The translations under genes were made by a program, and so were the position numbers. DNA of 56,583 bases. Origin: Firm-04 sp964392175 (GTDB lineage Bacteria; Bacillota; Clostridia; Oscillospirales; Ruminococcaceae). Below the pieces are notes generated by a model that saw nothing but the letters and a program-made list of their open reading frames with translations, had not been told where the DNA came from and made no database searches. Location of the stretch: assembly GCA_964392175.1 (NCBI GenBank), contig CAYMOJ010000009.1:1-56583 (forward strand), written 5' to 3'. Below are positions 16,727 through 24,868 of the stretch, one piece after another. How positions within the stretch are numbered: the stretch's first letter is position 1; every line of letters starts with the position of its first letter.

Positions 16727-18117
16727 TTGTTTTCCTTGCTGCCCTTTCTGCTCTTTACAGCGAATTTCCGCAACGTATACCCCTCCTTGATATGCAAAAC
16801 GCCACGGTCAATGGCTAAGGCATAATCGGGTACATCGGTGGTGACCGTTGTACCTGCCGCCGTATAGGCGTGTTGCCCCAGTTCCACAGGGGCAATGAGA
16901 TTGGTGTTACATCCTACAAAGGCATGGTCGCCGATCACGCAACGAGATTTTTTCACGCCGTCAAAATTGACTGTCACACAGCCACACCCGATGTTGACAC
17001 CCTTGCCCACGTCGCTATCGCCCAAATATGCAAGATGTGCAATGGCAGTATCTGCACCAATGGTAGAGTTTTTGATTTCCACAAAGTCGCCGATCTTTGC
17101 CCCGCTGCAAATATGACTATCGGGACGGATATGCACAAAGGGACCCATCTGCACGCCCGTATCAATCTGTGATTGATACGCCTGCACGGTATTGAGATGT
17201 ACCGCATCGCCGATGACGGTATCTTCAATCACGCAATTCGGGCCAATGACACAATTTTCACCGATGACAGTATTCCCACGCAGAATCGTACCGGGGAGAA
17301 TCTCTGTACCGGCACCGATTCTTACTCCACGCTCAATGATAATACCATCGGTGCAGGGAAAGCATACACCGTTTGCCATGTGCTGACACATCACTGCCAT
17401 TCTTGCAACCGTATTCAGTTTCAGCAGCCCTTGATGATCATTGACATCCAGTACGACATCAGGGTTTGAGGCGCAATACGCACCAACACACATACCATCG
17501 CGTAACGCGATGGCAATGGCATCAGTGAGATCATATTCGTGCTGCGCATGATCGTTGCTGAATTTGCCCAACAATGTGATGAGGTCTGCCGTACGGAACC
17601 AGTAACATCCCGCATTGACCTCAGTCGTTTTACGCTGTTCGTTGGTAGCATCCTTTTCTTCTACAATTCCTGCAATGCCATGATCGGCACGCAAAATTCT
17701 ACTGTAACCAAAAGGATTCTCCACACTTGCGGTGATCACTGTAACAGCATTGTCCTCTGCCTCATGATACGCCAAAGAATCGGTAATGATTTCTTTGTCG
17801 ATAAAAGGGGCATCTCCACAGAGTATCAGTGTGTTGCCATTGATATCCTCTTGCAAAAAAGGAATTGCCTGTTGCACGGCATACCCTGTGCCCAGACATT
17901 TCTCCTGTAGCACAGTACAGCAGTGACTGTCCACATACGCTTCAATTTGCTTTGCTTCATGGTCTGCTATAACGCATATGCGCGAGAGCGCAGCCTGCTC
18001 ACAAGCATCCAGTACCCATGCAAGTATCGGCTCACCCAAGACTTTCAGCATCGGCTTCGGCATAGAAGCCTTCATGCACTTGCCCCGAACGCCTGCCAAA
18101 ATTACAGCTTGATTCAT
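16723..18117 (-). CDS. glmU: Bifunctional GlmU (GlcN-1-P acetyltransferase / UDP-GlcNAc pyrophosphorylase)
   Basis: A 464-residue enzyme making UDP-GlcNAc for wall synthesis. The N-terminal uridylyltransferase (about 1-230) has PKPMLKV with the catalytic Lys, CGDAPFI and VNDHQG; a left-handed beta-helix (about 250-450) carries the acetyltransferase, with the catalytic His in AIAHLAYLGD. The glycine-rich nucleotide loop is odd: the family form LAAGxGTRM reads here LAGVRGKCM, so one Ala of the loop and the conserved Arg before Met are missing. The acetyltransferase half looks normal. It is transcribed from a promoter that overlaps the end of gtrA and is followed by pth and mfd. Confidence 0.95.
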   Translation of the reverse strand: MNQAVILAGVRGKCMKASMPKPMLKVLGEPILAWVLDACEQAALSRICVIADHEAKQIEAYVDSHCCTVLQEKCLGTGYAVQQAIPFLQEDINGNTLILCGDAPFIDKEIITDSLAYHEAEDNAVTVITASVENPFGYSRILRADHGIAGIVEEKDATNEQRKTTEVNAGCYWFRTADLITLLGKFSNDHAQHEYDLTDAIAIALRDGMCVGAYCASNPDVVLDVNDHQGLLKLNTVARMAVMCQHMANGVCFPCTDGIIIERGVRIGAGTEILPGTILRGNTVIGENCVIGPNCVIEDTVIGDAVHLNTVQAYQSQIDTGVQMGPFVHIRPDSHICSGAKIGDFVEIKNSTIGADTAIAHLAYLGDSDVGKGVNIGCGCVTVNFDGVKKSRCVIGDHAFVGCNTNLIAPVELGQHAYTAAGTTVTTDVPDYALAIDRGVLHIKEGYTLRKFAVKSRKGSKENK

Positions 18118-18157
18118 ATCTCATCGTTCCTTTCCGGTATTTATCATACAAATAGTC

Positions 18158-18185
18158 ATTATATCAAAAATATCGCAAAAATCAA
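18158..18185 (-). promoter_or_regulatory. Promoter for glmU-pth-mfd, overlapping the gtrA stop codon
   Basis: Minus-strand TTGATT (complement of 18180-18185), 16-base spacer, TATAAT (complement of 18158-18163) with TGA before it. The -35 box covers the gtrA stop codon (18182-18184), so glmU has its own start site directly behind gtrA. Confidence 0.8.
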
Positions 18186-18709
18186 GAAGGGTCAGCAAGA
18201 TCATTTTGATGATGATTTGAATCCACATCGTCATGCTTGCGAAATACCACCAACTTGCTGAAAACATAATTGGATACCAGAATGATCACTTGCACCAGAA
18301 CCGTCATCAGTGCAAAATTCCAATGGAAACGGGTAACAGTCAACCACATAATACCAAGCTCCATGAAATACGATGCCAAACGTGCACCGTAAAAGCTTGA
18401 CATCTCACGTAGCAGTGCCGCCTTGGTTTCGGTCTTGCTCATAAACACATATTTTTTGTTGACGACAAACGCAAATGTTGCACAAATGATCCACGAAACA
18501 GTCGTGTTGACCATATTGGGGATATCCATCTCCATAGTATAGCCCCCTAGAGAAAACAGCCACTTGCCCAAAAGCTTTGTAATAATGGAGAGCAAAGTCG
18601 TCCATGCGCCGTAATAGCAGTAGCGCAGACCGCTCTCATAACGGTAAAAAAGATCTTTGATAGGCTTCGGCATCAGCTTCAGCGCAAATTGCAGTAATGC
18701 TTCCAGCAT
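18182..18709 (-). CDS. GtrA family membrane protein
   Basis: A 175-residue membrane protein with four hydrophobic helices (about 35-50, 65-85, 110-130 and 135-155) and the GtrA signature features: LRYCYYGAWTTLLSI at the start, FAFVVNKKYVF in the middle and NYVFSKLVVFRK near the end. GtrA-like proteins are thought to help flip or use lipid-linked sugars for glycosylation of the cell surface. It has its own promoter. A short acidic, Asn/His-rich tail follows the last helix. Confidence 0.9.
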   Translation of the reverse strand: MLEALLQFALKLMPKPIKDLFYRYESGLRYCYYGAWTTLLSIITKLLGKWLFSLGGYTMEMDIPNMVNTTVSWIICATFAFVVNKKYVFMSKTETKAALLREMSSFYGARLASYFMELGIMWLTVTRFHWNFALMTVLVQVIILVSNYVFSKLVVFRKHDDVDSNHHQNDLADPS

Positions 18710-18741
18710 ACAGAATTCCTCCGTTTGATATCATATAGATT

Positions 18742-18770
18742 ATTATATCACAGATTTTCTGCTTTGGCAA
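18742..18770 (-). promoter_or_regulatory. Promoter for gtrA-like gene
   Basis: Minus-strand TTGCCA (complement of 18765-18770), 17-base spacer, TATAAT (complement of 18742-18747) with a TGA extension. Confidence 0.85.
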
Positions 18771-18812
18771 GTGCAAGTCATCAGCGCGCATATGGAAATC
18801 GTGCGGTAACGC

Positions 18813-18841
18813 TTGACAATGTCATCGAAATATGATAGAAT
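18813..18841 (+). promoter_or_regulatory. Promoter for rnpB
   Basis: TTGACA (18813-18818), 17-base spacer, TAGAAT (18836-18841) with a TGA extension. The start would fall within a few bases of the predicted RNA 5' end. Confidence 0.9.
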
Positions 18842-18847
18842 AATTTT

Positions 18848-19195
18848 GTGAGCAGACTGTGCAATCGCGGCGGTGCTTTAGCCGACGAGGAAAGTCCGGG
18901 CATCACAGAGCAGGGTAACTGCTAACAGCAGCCGGAGGCGACTCTAGGGCAAGTGCAACAGAAATAGACTGCCGGCATCTGCCGGTGATGGTGGAAAGGT
19001 GAGGTAAGAGCCCACCGGAGCGTATGAGAGTACGCTGCCATGTAAACCCTACCCGATGCAACGCTGATTTGGTGTGTTTTGTCATAACATCTGCTCGGTG
19101 GACAAGGCACAAAGGCGGCTCGATCCATTCGGCGACGAATGGGCTAGATAAATGATTGCACCCGACAGAACCCGGCTTATAGGTCTGGTCACACA
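18848..19195 (+). ncRNA. rnpB: RNase P RNA (class A)
   Basis: The catalytic RNA of RNase P, which matures tRNA 5' ends. The 5' universal core GAGGAAAGTCCGGGC (near 18888) and the 3' core ACAGAACCCGGCTTAT (near 19165) form P4. GTGAGCAGAC at 18848 pairs with GTCTGGTCAC at 19183-19192 to close P1. The GTAAACCCTACCCG stretch near 19041 is the class A form usual for Clostridia, unlike the class B RNA of Bacillus. The ends are set by P1 pairing and may be off by a few bases. Open reading frames on the opposite strand here are artefacts. Confidence 0.96.
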
Positions 19196-19200
19196 CCCCT

Positions 19201-19240
19201 GCCGATGCGAAAGACTTTCCGCATCGGCATTGATGTTTTC
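19201..19240 (+). terminator. Hairpin terminator after rnpB
   Basis: A 9-bp stem GCCGATGCG / CGCATCGGC (19201-19209 with 19220-19228), with only a weak, interrupted T tail. It may be leaky and let transcription reach the lipoprotein gene. Confidence 0.6.
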
Positions 19241-19270
19241 ATCGCTTTTTAACCGAAAGGAGCATGAATC

Positions 19271-19912
19271 ATGCGCCGTTTACTCACTTTGATGCTGTGT
19301 GCGGTATTCTGTTTCGGCTGCACAGGCTGCATTTCAAACCCTGCGCTTTCGTCTGTCAATGAGGTGGAAAGCACCACCGACACCAACATTGTGTTAATTC
19401 CCACAGCTTTGCCCGAATACTTTCACATCACGATTCCCGCAGGCTTTACAGCAACCTCCTCCGCTGCGTATGAGGAATACTACATATATAACGATGCTTC
19501 CATTATCATCACGGATGACCCCATCGCCATTTCCGGCGAACGACTGGAAAGCTACGCTGCCAAGGTCAAGGAGATTTACGAGGAAACCGCTGATCAGTAT
19601 CTGCTGCTGAACGAATCCACGGAAACCATTCATGGCGTAGAGGCAGTGCTGTTGGAATTCACCTACGCATTGGTGGGAGAGGATAAAAAACAAGATCTGC
19701 AAGCGATGGTCTGTATCATGCTGCACCACGATGTGGCATATGTCATTACCTGCAAGAGCAAGGCGGAAAACTTCATGCAATATCGTGCCGGATTCCGTGA
19801 GGCAATTAGCACCATCGAAATTGAAACACCCCCCGCTAACACCGAAAATGCTGTGACGAGAACAGGAGTACGGGAATCTACTACAACCACATCGGGAACC
19901 GCCATTGCATAA
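19271..19912 (+). CDS. Lipoprotein of unknown function
   Basis: A 213-residue protein with a clear lipobox (CTGC, Cys about 20), an alpha/beta domain (about 45-180) and a Thr/Ser-rich tail. The order of strands and the stretch FHITIPAGFTATSSAAYEEYYIYND resemble PsbP/DcrB-like (DUF1795-type) surface lipoproteins, but the match is weak and I assign no function. Ribosome site AAAGGAG. It lies behind rnpB with no clear promoter of its own, so it may depend on rnpB read-through. A terminator follows. Confidence 0.85.
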   Translation: MRRLLTLMLCAVFCFGCTGCISNPALSSVNEVESTTDTNIVLIPTALPEYFHITIPAGFTATSSAAYEEYYIYNDASIIITDDPIAISGERLESYAAKVKEIYEETADQYLLLNESTETIHGVEAVLLEFTYALVGEDKKQDLQAMVCIMLHHDVAYVITCKSKAENFMQYRAGFREAISTIEIETPPANTENAVTRTGVRESTTTTSGTAIA

Positions 19913-19937
19913 TTCGTCATGTTGCACAAATACAAGA

Positions 19938-19976
19938 AGCGAAAGTTGAACATAATCACAAACTTTCGGATTTTTC
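19938..19976 (+). terminator. Terminator after the lipoprotein gene
   Basis: A stem CGAAAGTT / AACTTTCG with a loop of about 13 bases, followed by GATTTTTC. Confidence 0.75.
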
Positions 19977-19987
19977 CCAAAAGGGAT

Positions 19988-20015
19988 TTGACAAATCCGA
20001 TATTTGTGGTATAAT
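19988..20015 (+). promoter_or_regulatory. Strong promoter for the minD-like gene
   Basis: TTGACA (19988-19993), 16-base spacer, TATAAT (20010-20015) with a TGG extension. Confidence 0.88.
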
Positions 20016-20021
20016 ATAGTA

Positions 20022-20158
20022 AGGTATTCGTGTGCAGTTTGTATGATGTGCTCAACGTGCTGCATTGAATATATCAATCATCATGCATTTCTTCGCCTGA
20101 TTGGCGAAGAGGACGACTGCGCCACCGAATCCACAGCGTCCTGAAAGGAGCAATCTTT
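20022..20158 (+). promoter_or_regulatory. Structured leader of about 137 bases before the minD-like gene
   Basis: Between the predicted start site and the ATG lie two hairpins: CTTCGCC / GGCGAAG (near 20092-20110) and GGACG / CGTCC (near 20111-20142), the second ending just before the ribosome site AAAGGAG. I recognise no known riboswitch class. No T-run follows either hairpin, so any control would act on translation or RNA stability. Confidence 0.45.
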
Positions 20159-20899
20159 ATGTCAAAAATGATCGCCGTAACCTCCGGAAAAGGCGGTACC
20201 GGTAAATCCTCTATCTGTGCCGGTATCGGCTATACGCTTGCAAAGCAGGGTAGCCGTACCCTGATCATTGAGCTGGACTTTGGTCTGCGCTGCATTGATA
20301 TCATCTTCGGTATGACAGGTCAGATCAAATATGACCTTGGCGATGTATTGGCAGGCAAAATTTCTGCGCTGGACGCTGTTACCCGTGTGCCTATGGCAAG
20401 CAATCTGTTTGTACTGTGTGCACCCAAGGATCCTTTTCTCTCCGTTACAGTGGAGCAAATCACCGAAATTTGCCGTTCCATTCGTAAGTATTATGATTAC
20501 ATCATCATTGATACCGGTGCGGGCATCAACAACCATGTGTTCGATATCGTTGAGCAGGCAAACCTGATTTTAGTCGTCACTACCCCCGATCCCATCTGCG
20601 TGCGTGATGCACAGATGATGTCTGATGAATTCTACTCTCGCGGCAATCGTCGTCAACGTTTGATCATCAACAAAATCAGTAAACGCGCCATCGGTGCGGA
20701 GCTCGTGCGTGACCTGGACGAGATTATTGATACGATCGGCGTACAGCTCATTGGTGTTGTTCCCGATGACTACGATCTCGTCATCTCTACCGGTAAGGGA
20801 GAACCACTTCCCTCTACCGCGCCCAGCCTTGCTGCGTTTGATGCTATTTCTCGTCGTTTACGCGGTGAGAATGCACCCTTGACCGTGAAAATCGGCTGA
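20159..20899 (+). CDS. minD: MinD/ParA family ATPase
   Basis: A 246-residue P-loop ATPase with the deviant Walker A motif SGKGGTGKSS (about 9-18), a switch region FGLRCID and a Walker B-like IIIDTGAG. It is closest to MinD, the membrane-cycling ATPase that places the division septum, but two usual MinD features differ: the ELDFGLR stretch replaces the DADxGLR form and DTGAG the DSPAG form. The C-terminal end (residues 225-246) is weakly amphipathic, with basic residues, and could be a short membrane-targeting helix. minC and minE are not adjacent. The neighbour mgsA is also the gene found behind the min/rodA genes in many Clostridia, which supports a minD origin. The gene symbol is tentative. 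Confidence 0.85.
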   Translation: MSKMIAVTSGKGGTGKSSICAGIGYTLAKQGSRTLIIELDFGLRCIDIIFGMTGQIKYDLGDVLAGKISALDAVTRVPMASNLFVLCAPKDPFLSVTVEQITEICRSIRKYYDYIIIDTGAGINNHVFDIVEQANLILVVTTPDPICVRDAQMMSDEFYSRGNRRQRLIINKISKRAIGAELVRDLDEIIDTIGVQLIGVVPDDYDLVISTGKGEPLPSTAPSLAAFDAISRRLRGENAPLTVKIG

Positions 20900-20956
20900 T
20901 ATTACACCGTTACATTTTCCGCAAACAATACAGTAATAGAAAGGAATGACCCAACC

Positions 20957-21358
20957 ATGACCATTGCCTTGATTGCCCACGACGCGAAAAAAGAGCTCAT
21001 GATCCAATTTTGTACCGCCTATTCCGGCGTGTTGTCACGCCATACCCTTTGCGCCACCGGTACCACCGGTAAACAGGTCAGCGAGGCAACCGGATTGCCG
21101 GTCAAGCGATTTCTAAGCGGTGCCCAGGGTGGCGGTCAAGAAATCTGTGCGCGTATTTCCTGCGATGAAATCGATGTACTGCTGTTCTTCCGTGATCCCA
21201 ACAATCCCAAAATGGCAGACCCCAACGATATGAATCTGCTGCGTTTGTGCGATGTACACAGCGTGCCCGTTGCGACCAATATCGCAACAGCAGAGGCACT
21301 GATCCTCGCACTGGAGCGCGGTGATCTGGATTGGCGCGAAATTGGCAACCCCATTTGA
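20957..21358 (+). CDS. mgsA: Methylglyoxal synthase
   Basis: A 133-residue enzyme converting dihydroxyacetone phosphate to methylglyoxal, a bypass when sugar phosphates build up. Characteristic stretches are IALIAHDAKK, the phosphate-binding ATGTTG, SGAQGGGQEI, the DVLLFFRDP segment with a catalytic Asp, and DMNLLRLCDVHSVPVATNIATAE. Length is normal. It follows the minD-like gene by 57 bases, with GAAAGGAATG before its ATG. Confidence 0.96.
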   Translation: MTIALIAHDAKKELMIQFCTAYSGVLSRHTLCATGTTGKQVSEATGLPVKRFLSGAQGGGQEICARISCDEIDVLLFFRDPNNPKMADPNDMNLLRLCDVHSVPVATNIATAEALILALERGDLDWREIGNPI

Positions 21359-21375
21359 GCAGACACCCCAATGAC

Positions 21376-21410
21376 CATTGCCCCTTTGCAGAAAAAGGGG
21401 CAATTTCTAT
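21376..21410 (+). terminator. Weak terminator between mgsA and hisS
   Basis: An 11-bp stem ATTGCCCCTTT / AAAGGGGCAAT (21377-21387 with 21394-21404) and a short T tail (TTTCT). It sits 54 bases before the hisS start; no T-box leader fits in the space. Confidence 0.6.
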
Positions 21411-21458
21411 GCAAGGGAAGGCGAAATTTGTGCTTTCCTCGGAAAGGAAGAGATCATT

Positions 21459-22781
21459 ATGGCAACAAACTATATCCAACGTCCCATCGGCACAGAAGAT
21501 GTAACACCGAAAACCATCCATAAATGGATGACCGTGGAAAAAGTCGTGAAGGAAACCGCCGAGTGCTTCGGTTTTTCTGAAATTCGTGTGCCCACCTTTG
21601 AAACCACTGAGCTGTTTCATCGTTCTGTTGGCGAAACCACGGATGTGGTGCAAAAGGAAATGTATTCCGTTACCGCCAAGGAAACCGTGTTTACCCTGCG
21701 TCCGGAAGGTACAGCAGGTACCATTCGTGCAATGCTGCAAAACGGTATGCTCGCGGAGGCTCTGCCACAAAAGGTGTTCTATGTGCTCTCCTGCTTCCGT
21801 CACGAGCGTCCGCAGAAGGGTAGACTGCGCGAATTTCACCAGTTCGGTATCGAGATGGCCGGCAGTGCCTCTCCCTATGCAGATGCGGAAGTCATCATGG
21901 TGGCAAAGCAGATCCTCGATTCACTGGGCTTGAAAAATATCGCACTGCACATCAACAGCATTGGCTGCCCAAAATGCCGCGCCAAGTATTTTGAAGCATT
22001 GCGCGCTTTTTTTGCTGATTCCACGGAAAAGCTTTGCGATACCTGCCGCAGCAGATTGGAGCGCAACCCGATGCGCATCTTGGACTGCAAAAGCCCCATC
22101 TGCAAGGAGATCGCCGCAAACGCACCTAGTATCCTCAATTATCTCTGCGCGGATTGCGAACAGCACTTTGCAACCTTCCGCAATGCATTGGACACCATGG
22201 GAATTGCCTATACCATCGACCCCACGATTGTACGTGGACTGGATTATTACACCAAAACCGTTTTTGAATTCATCACCACGGATATTGGCTCGCAGGGTGC
22301 CGTTTGCGCCGGTGGCAGATATGATGGTCTGATTGAGCAATTGGGCGGTCAGGCAGTGCCTGCGTTGGGCTTCGGTATGGGTCTGGAGCGTCTGATCCTA
22401 ACGATGGAAAGCCAAGGCTGCGAATTTTTGGAGCCTTCTCGTTGTGAGTTGTATATCGCACCTATGGACGATGCTGCAAAACCGGAAGCGATGCGCCTTG
22501 CCAATGTGCTGCGCAAAAATGGCAGCCGTGTAGAATTTGACCTCGCAAACCGTACATTTAAGGCGCAGATGAAATATGCCGACAAGCTTGGGGCAGACTA
22601 TCTGCTGGTGCTTGGCTCCGATGAACTGGCAACCAAGCAGGCAAAACTCAAAAACATGAAAACCGGTACACAGACTCCCATTTCATTGGGGGATGATTTC
22701 GAAGATGCATACAACGACATCATACTGGCAGATATGTTTCGTGACGAAAAACTGGAAAGCCTGCTGAACACACAGAACTGA
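21459..22781 (+). CDS. hisS: Histidyl-tRNA synthetase
   Basis: A 440-residue class II aminoacyl-tRNA synthetase. I start it at the ATG at 21459 (MATNYIQRPIGTEDV), behind GGAAAGGAAG; the longer frame runs into the terminator hairpin. Motif 2 is SCFRHERPQKGRLREFHQFGIE, the His-specific motif is RGLDYYTKTVFE, motif 3 is GLGFGMGLERL (here PALGFGMGLERL), and the anticodon-binding domain covers about 330-425. A Cys-rich stretch CPKC...CDTC...C in the insertion (about 173-200) is common in this clade. Confidence 0.97.
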   Translation: MATNYIQRPIGTEDVTPKTIHKWMTVEKVVKETAECFGFSEIRVPTFETTELFHRSVGETTDVVQKEMYSVTAKETVFTLRPEGTAGTIRAMLQNGMLAEALPQKVFYVLSCFRHERPQKGRLREFHQFGIEMAGSASPYADAEVIMVAKQILDSLGLKNIALHINSIGCPKCRAKYFEALRAFFADSTEKLCDTCRSRLERNPMRILDCKSPICKEIAANAPSILNYLCADCEQHFATFRNALDTMGIAYTIDPTIVRGLDYYTKTVFEFITTDIGSQGAVCAGGRYDGLIEQLGGQAVPALGFGMGLERLILTMESQGCEFLEPSRCELYIAPMDDAAKPEAMRLANVLRKNGSRVEFDLANRTFKAQMKYADKLGADYLLVLGSDELATKQAKLKNMKTGTQTPISLGDDFEDAYNDIILADMFRDEKLESLLNTQN

Positions 22782-22811
22782 CCGCTCCCCCACCCCAAGG
22801 AGGCTTACCCC

Positions 22812-24851
22812 ATGCACCCGATGAACTCCATCAAAGAACTATTTCGTCAGCTGTCACAGTGGATCCGCAATGGCTTTCTGGTGCTGCTGATCCTCGTCGC
22901 AACAGGTCTTGGCATCTATCGCCTGCTGCACGTGCAATTGCTCACAGAGGAGGCTACCTCTGACCCCAAAGTCAATACTTCGGTGTATACACAGGTGATC
23001 AACGCAAGCCGCGGTAAAATCGTGGATAGCAACGGTGAGGCAATCGTATCCAACAAAACCGGCTATAATCTGATCGTGGAAAAAGCATATTTCCCTGCTG
23101 ATCACGTTGAAGGAAATCGCATTCTGCTGGAAACAGTCGATATTTTACAAGCAGCTGAATGTGAGTGGAACGATACGCTGCCCATCACACAAACAGAACC
23201 ATACTGTTTTTTGCCCGATAGCGATACTGCTGTGACAAAGCTGAAAAGCAATCTCAAACTCAACGACTATGCCACCGCCGAAAATTGCATGAATAAGCTG
23301 ATAGAGGATTACGGCATCTCCGAGGATTATACCCCGGAACAGCAACGGATTCTTGCCGGTATACGCTATGAAATGCTGTTACGTGATTTTTCTATATCCA
23401 ATGCGTTCTATCTTGCAAATGATGTGGATATTACCATCGTCACACGCATCAAGGAGCGAAGAACATTGCTCAAAGGTGTGGATATCATTGAGGAAGCTGT
23501 ACGTACCGTGGAACGCGGTGATGTGCTGCCCCATGAAATTGGCTATGTCGGGCCGATTTTCAACACAGAGGAATATGAAACGCTTTTGCAAAATGGTCAC
23601 GATGACTACCGCCTGTCGGATCTGGTAGGCAAAAGTGGTCTGGAATCCGCCTATGAGCCATTGCTGCGCGGCATCAATGGCACAAAACAGATCACCCTGA
23701 CCAACGGAGAGGTCTCCGATGTCACTGTTACCGAAGAGCCCATCGGCGGCAATACCATTCAGCTGACTCTAAACAATGATTTTCAGACAGGGTTGCAGAA
23801 TACGCTAGCAGACTTCTGTGCCTACCTGCGAAACAGTGACGCAGAATGCAGAAATGTCTATTGCGGTGCCGCAGTTGTGCTGGATACCAAAGACAACGCT
23901 GTGCTTGGCATGGCAACTGCACCTACCTACGATCTGACAACACTGCTGGAAGATTATAATGCCGTTATGCAGCGGGAAAACCAGCCACTGGTAAACCGTG
24001 CCACCGATGGATTATATCGCCCTGGCTCAACTTTTAAAACCATTACCGCAACAGCAGGGCTTAACAGTGGTATTATCAGCGCAAACAGCAGCTTTTACTG
24101 CAACCGTGATTTTCATTATATTGATACCACCTATCATTGCACAGGCAACCATCAGTATATTTCGGTATCTCGCGCCATTCGCGTATCGTGCAATATCTTT
24201 TTCTATGAGGTCGGTTTGAAGCTTGGCATCGACCGATTGGTGGAGTACGAAAAACAGTTTGGACTTGGCGCACCGCTTGGTTTAGAATCTGGCGACAGCG
24301 GCGGTTACCTTGCCTGCCCCGAAACCTTCGAAAAGCTAGGCATCGACTGGTATGTAGGCGAAATCACACAAGCTGCCATCGGGCAGTCTGAAGTACAGGT
24401 CACGCCTTTGCAAATGGCTGTGGTGGCAAGCACCCTCGCCAATGATGGCATACGCTATCAGCCACATTTAATCGCTTCCGTATGGAACAACGCCATGACA
24501 AAGCAAATCTCCCAAACAGAGCCTGTCATTGTGGCAAACATCACCGAACAGTACGACGGTGTATACAATGCCATTGAACAAGGCATGATTGGTGCGGCTT
24601 CCTCCTCCATGCCTGACGAATACTCCCTTACCGGACTCGGATTCAATGTTGCCATCAAAACCGGTACGCCACAATCACCCCGAGGCACCGATAGCTTTGT
24701 CATTGGCTATGCCCCTGCGAACGACCCCGAAATTGCTTTTTGTGTTGCGATTGAAGGCGGTAAAAATGCCAAATATATGGTTCGCAAGATATTGGAACAA
24801 TATGCTGCCTGTTATCCCGATTCAACCATCGGGCAGGCATTGCTGAAATAA
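22812..24851 (+). CDS. Class B penicillin-binding protein (PBP2-like transpeptidase)
   Basis: A 679-residue peptidoglycan transpeptidase with one N-terminal membrane helix (about 18-38), a dimerisation/pedestal domain (about 55-310) and a transpeptidase domain. The active-site motifs are STFK (RPGSTFKTITA, about 402), SCN (about 462) and KTGT (AIKTGTPQ, about 617). This layout is that of the elongation- or division-type class B enzymes (MrdA/PbpA/SpoVD group); it cannot be placed more exactly by eye. Start ATG eight bases after AGGAGG, 30 bases behind hisS. In many Clostridia mrdA lies near min genes and mgsA, which fits the neighbourhood. Confidence 0.92.
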   Translation: MHPMNSIKELFRQLSQWIRNGFLVLLILVATGLGIYRLLHVQLLTEEATSDPKVNTSVYTQVINASRGKIVDSNGEAIVSNKTGYNLIVEKAYFPADHVEGNRILLETVDILQAAECEWNDTLPITQTEPYCFLPDSDTAVTKLKSNLKLNDYATAENCMNKLIEDYGISEDYTPEQQRILAGIRYEMLLRDFSISNAFYLANDVDITIVTRIKERRTLLKGVDIIEEAVRTVERGDVLPHEIGYVGPIFNTEEYETLLQNGHDDYRLSDLVGKSGLESAYEPLLRGINGTKQITLTNGEVSDVTVTEEPIGGNTIQLTLNNDFQTGLQNTLADFCAYLRNSDAECRNVYCGAAVVLDTKDNAVLGMATAPTYDLTTLLEDYNAVMQRENQPLVNRATDGLYRPGSTFKTITATAGLNSGIISANSSFYCNRDFHYIDTTYHCTGNHQYISVSRAIRVSCNIFFYEVGLKLGIDRLVEYEKQFGLGAPLGLESGDSGGYLACPETFEKLGIDWYVGEITQAAIGQSEVQVTPLQMAVVASTLANDGIRYQPHLIASVWNNAMTKQISQTEPVIVANITEQYDGVYNAIEQGMIGAASSSMPDEYSLTGLGFNVAIKTGTPQSPRGTDSFVIGYAPANDPEIAFCVAIEGGKNAKYMVRKILEQYAACYPDSTIGQALLK

Positions 24852-24868
24852 GGAGCACGGAATTGCCT

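Noticed and set aside
18903..19196. Open reading frames on the minus strand across 18.9-19.2 kb
   Set aside because: They lie wholly opposite the conserved RNase P RNA; such frames are well-known artefacts.
21360..21458. T-box or histidine-responsive leader before hisS
   Set aside because: The space is under 100 bases and holds only one simple hairpin; no T-box sequence (TGGNACCGCG) is present.
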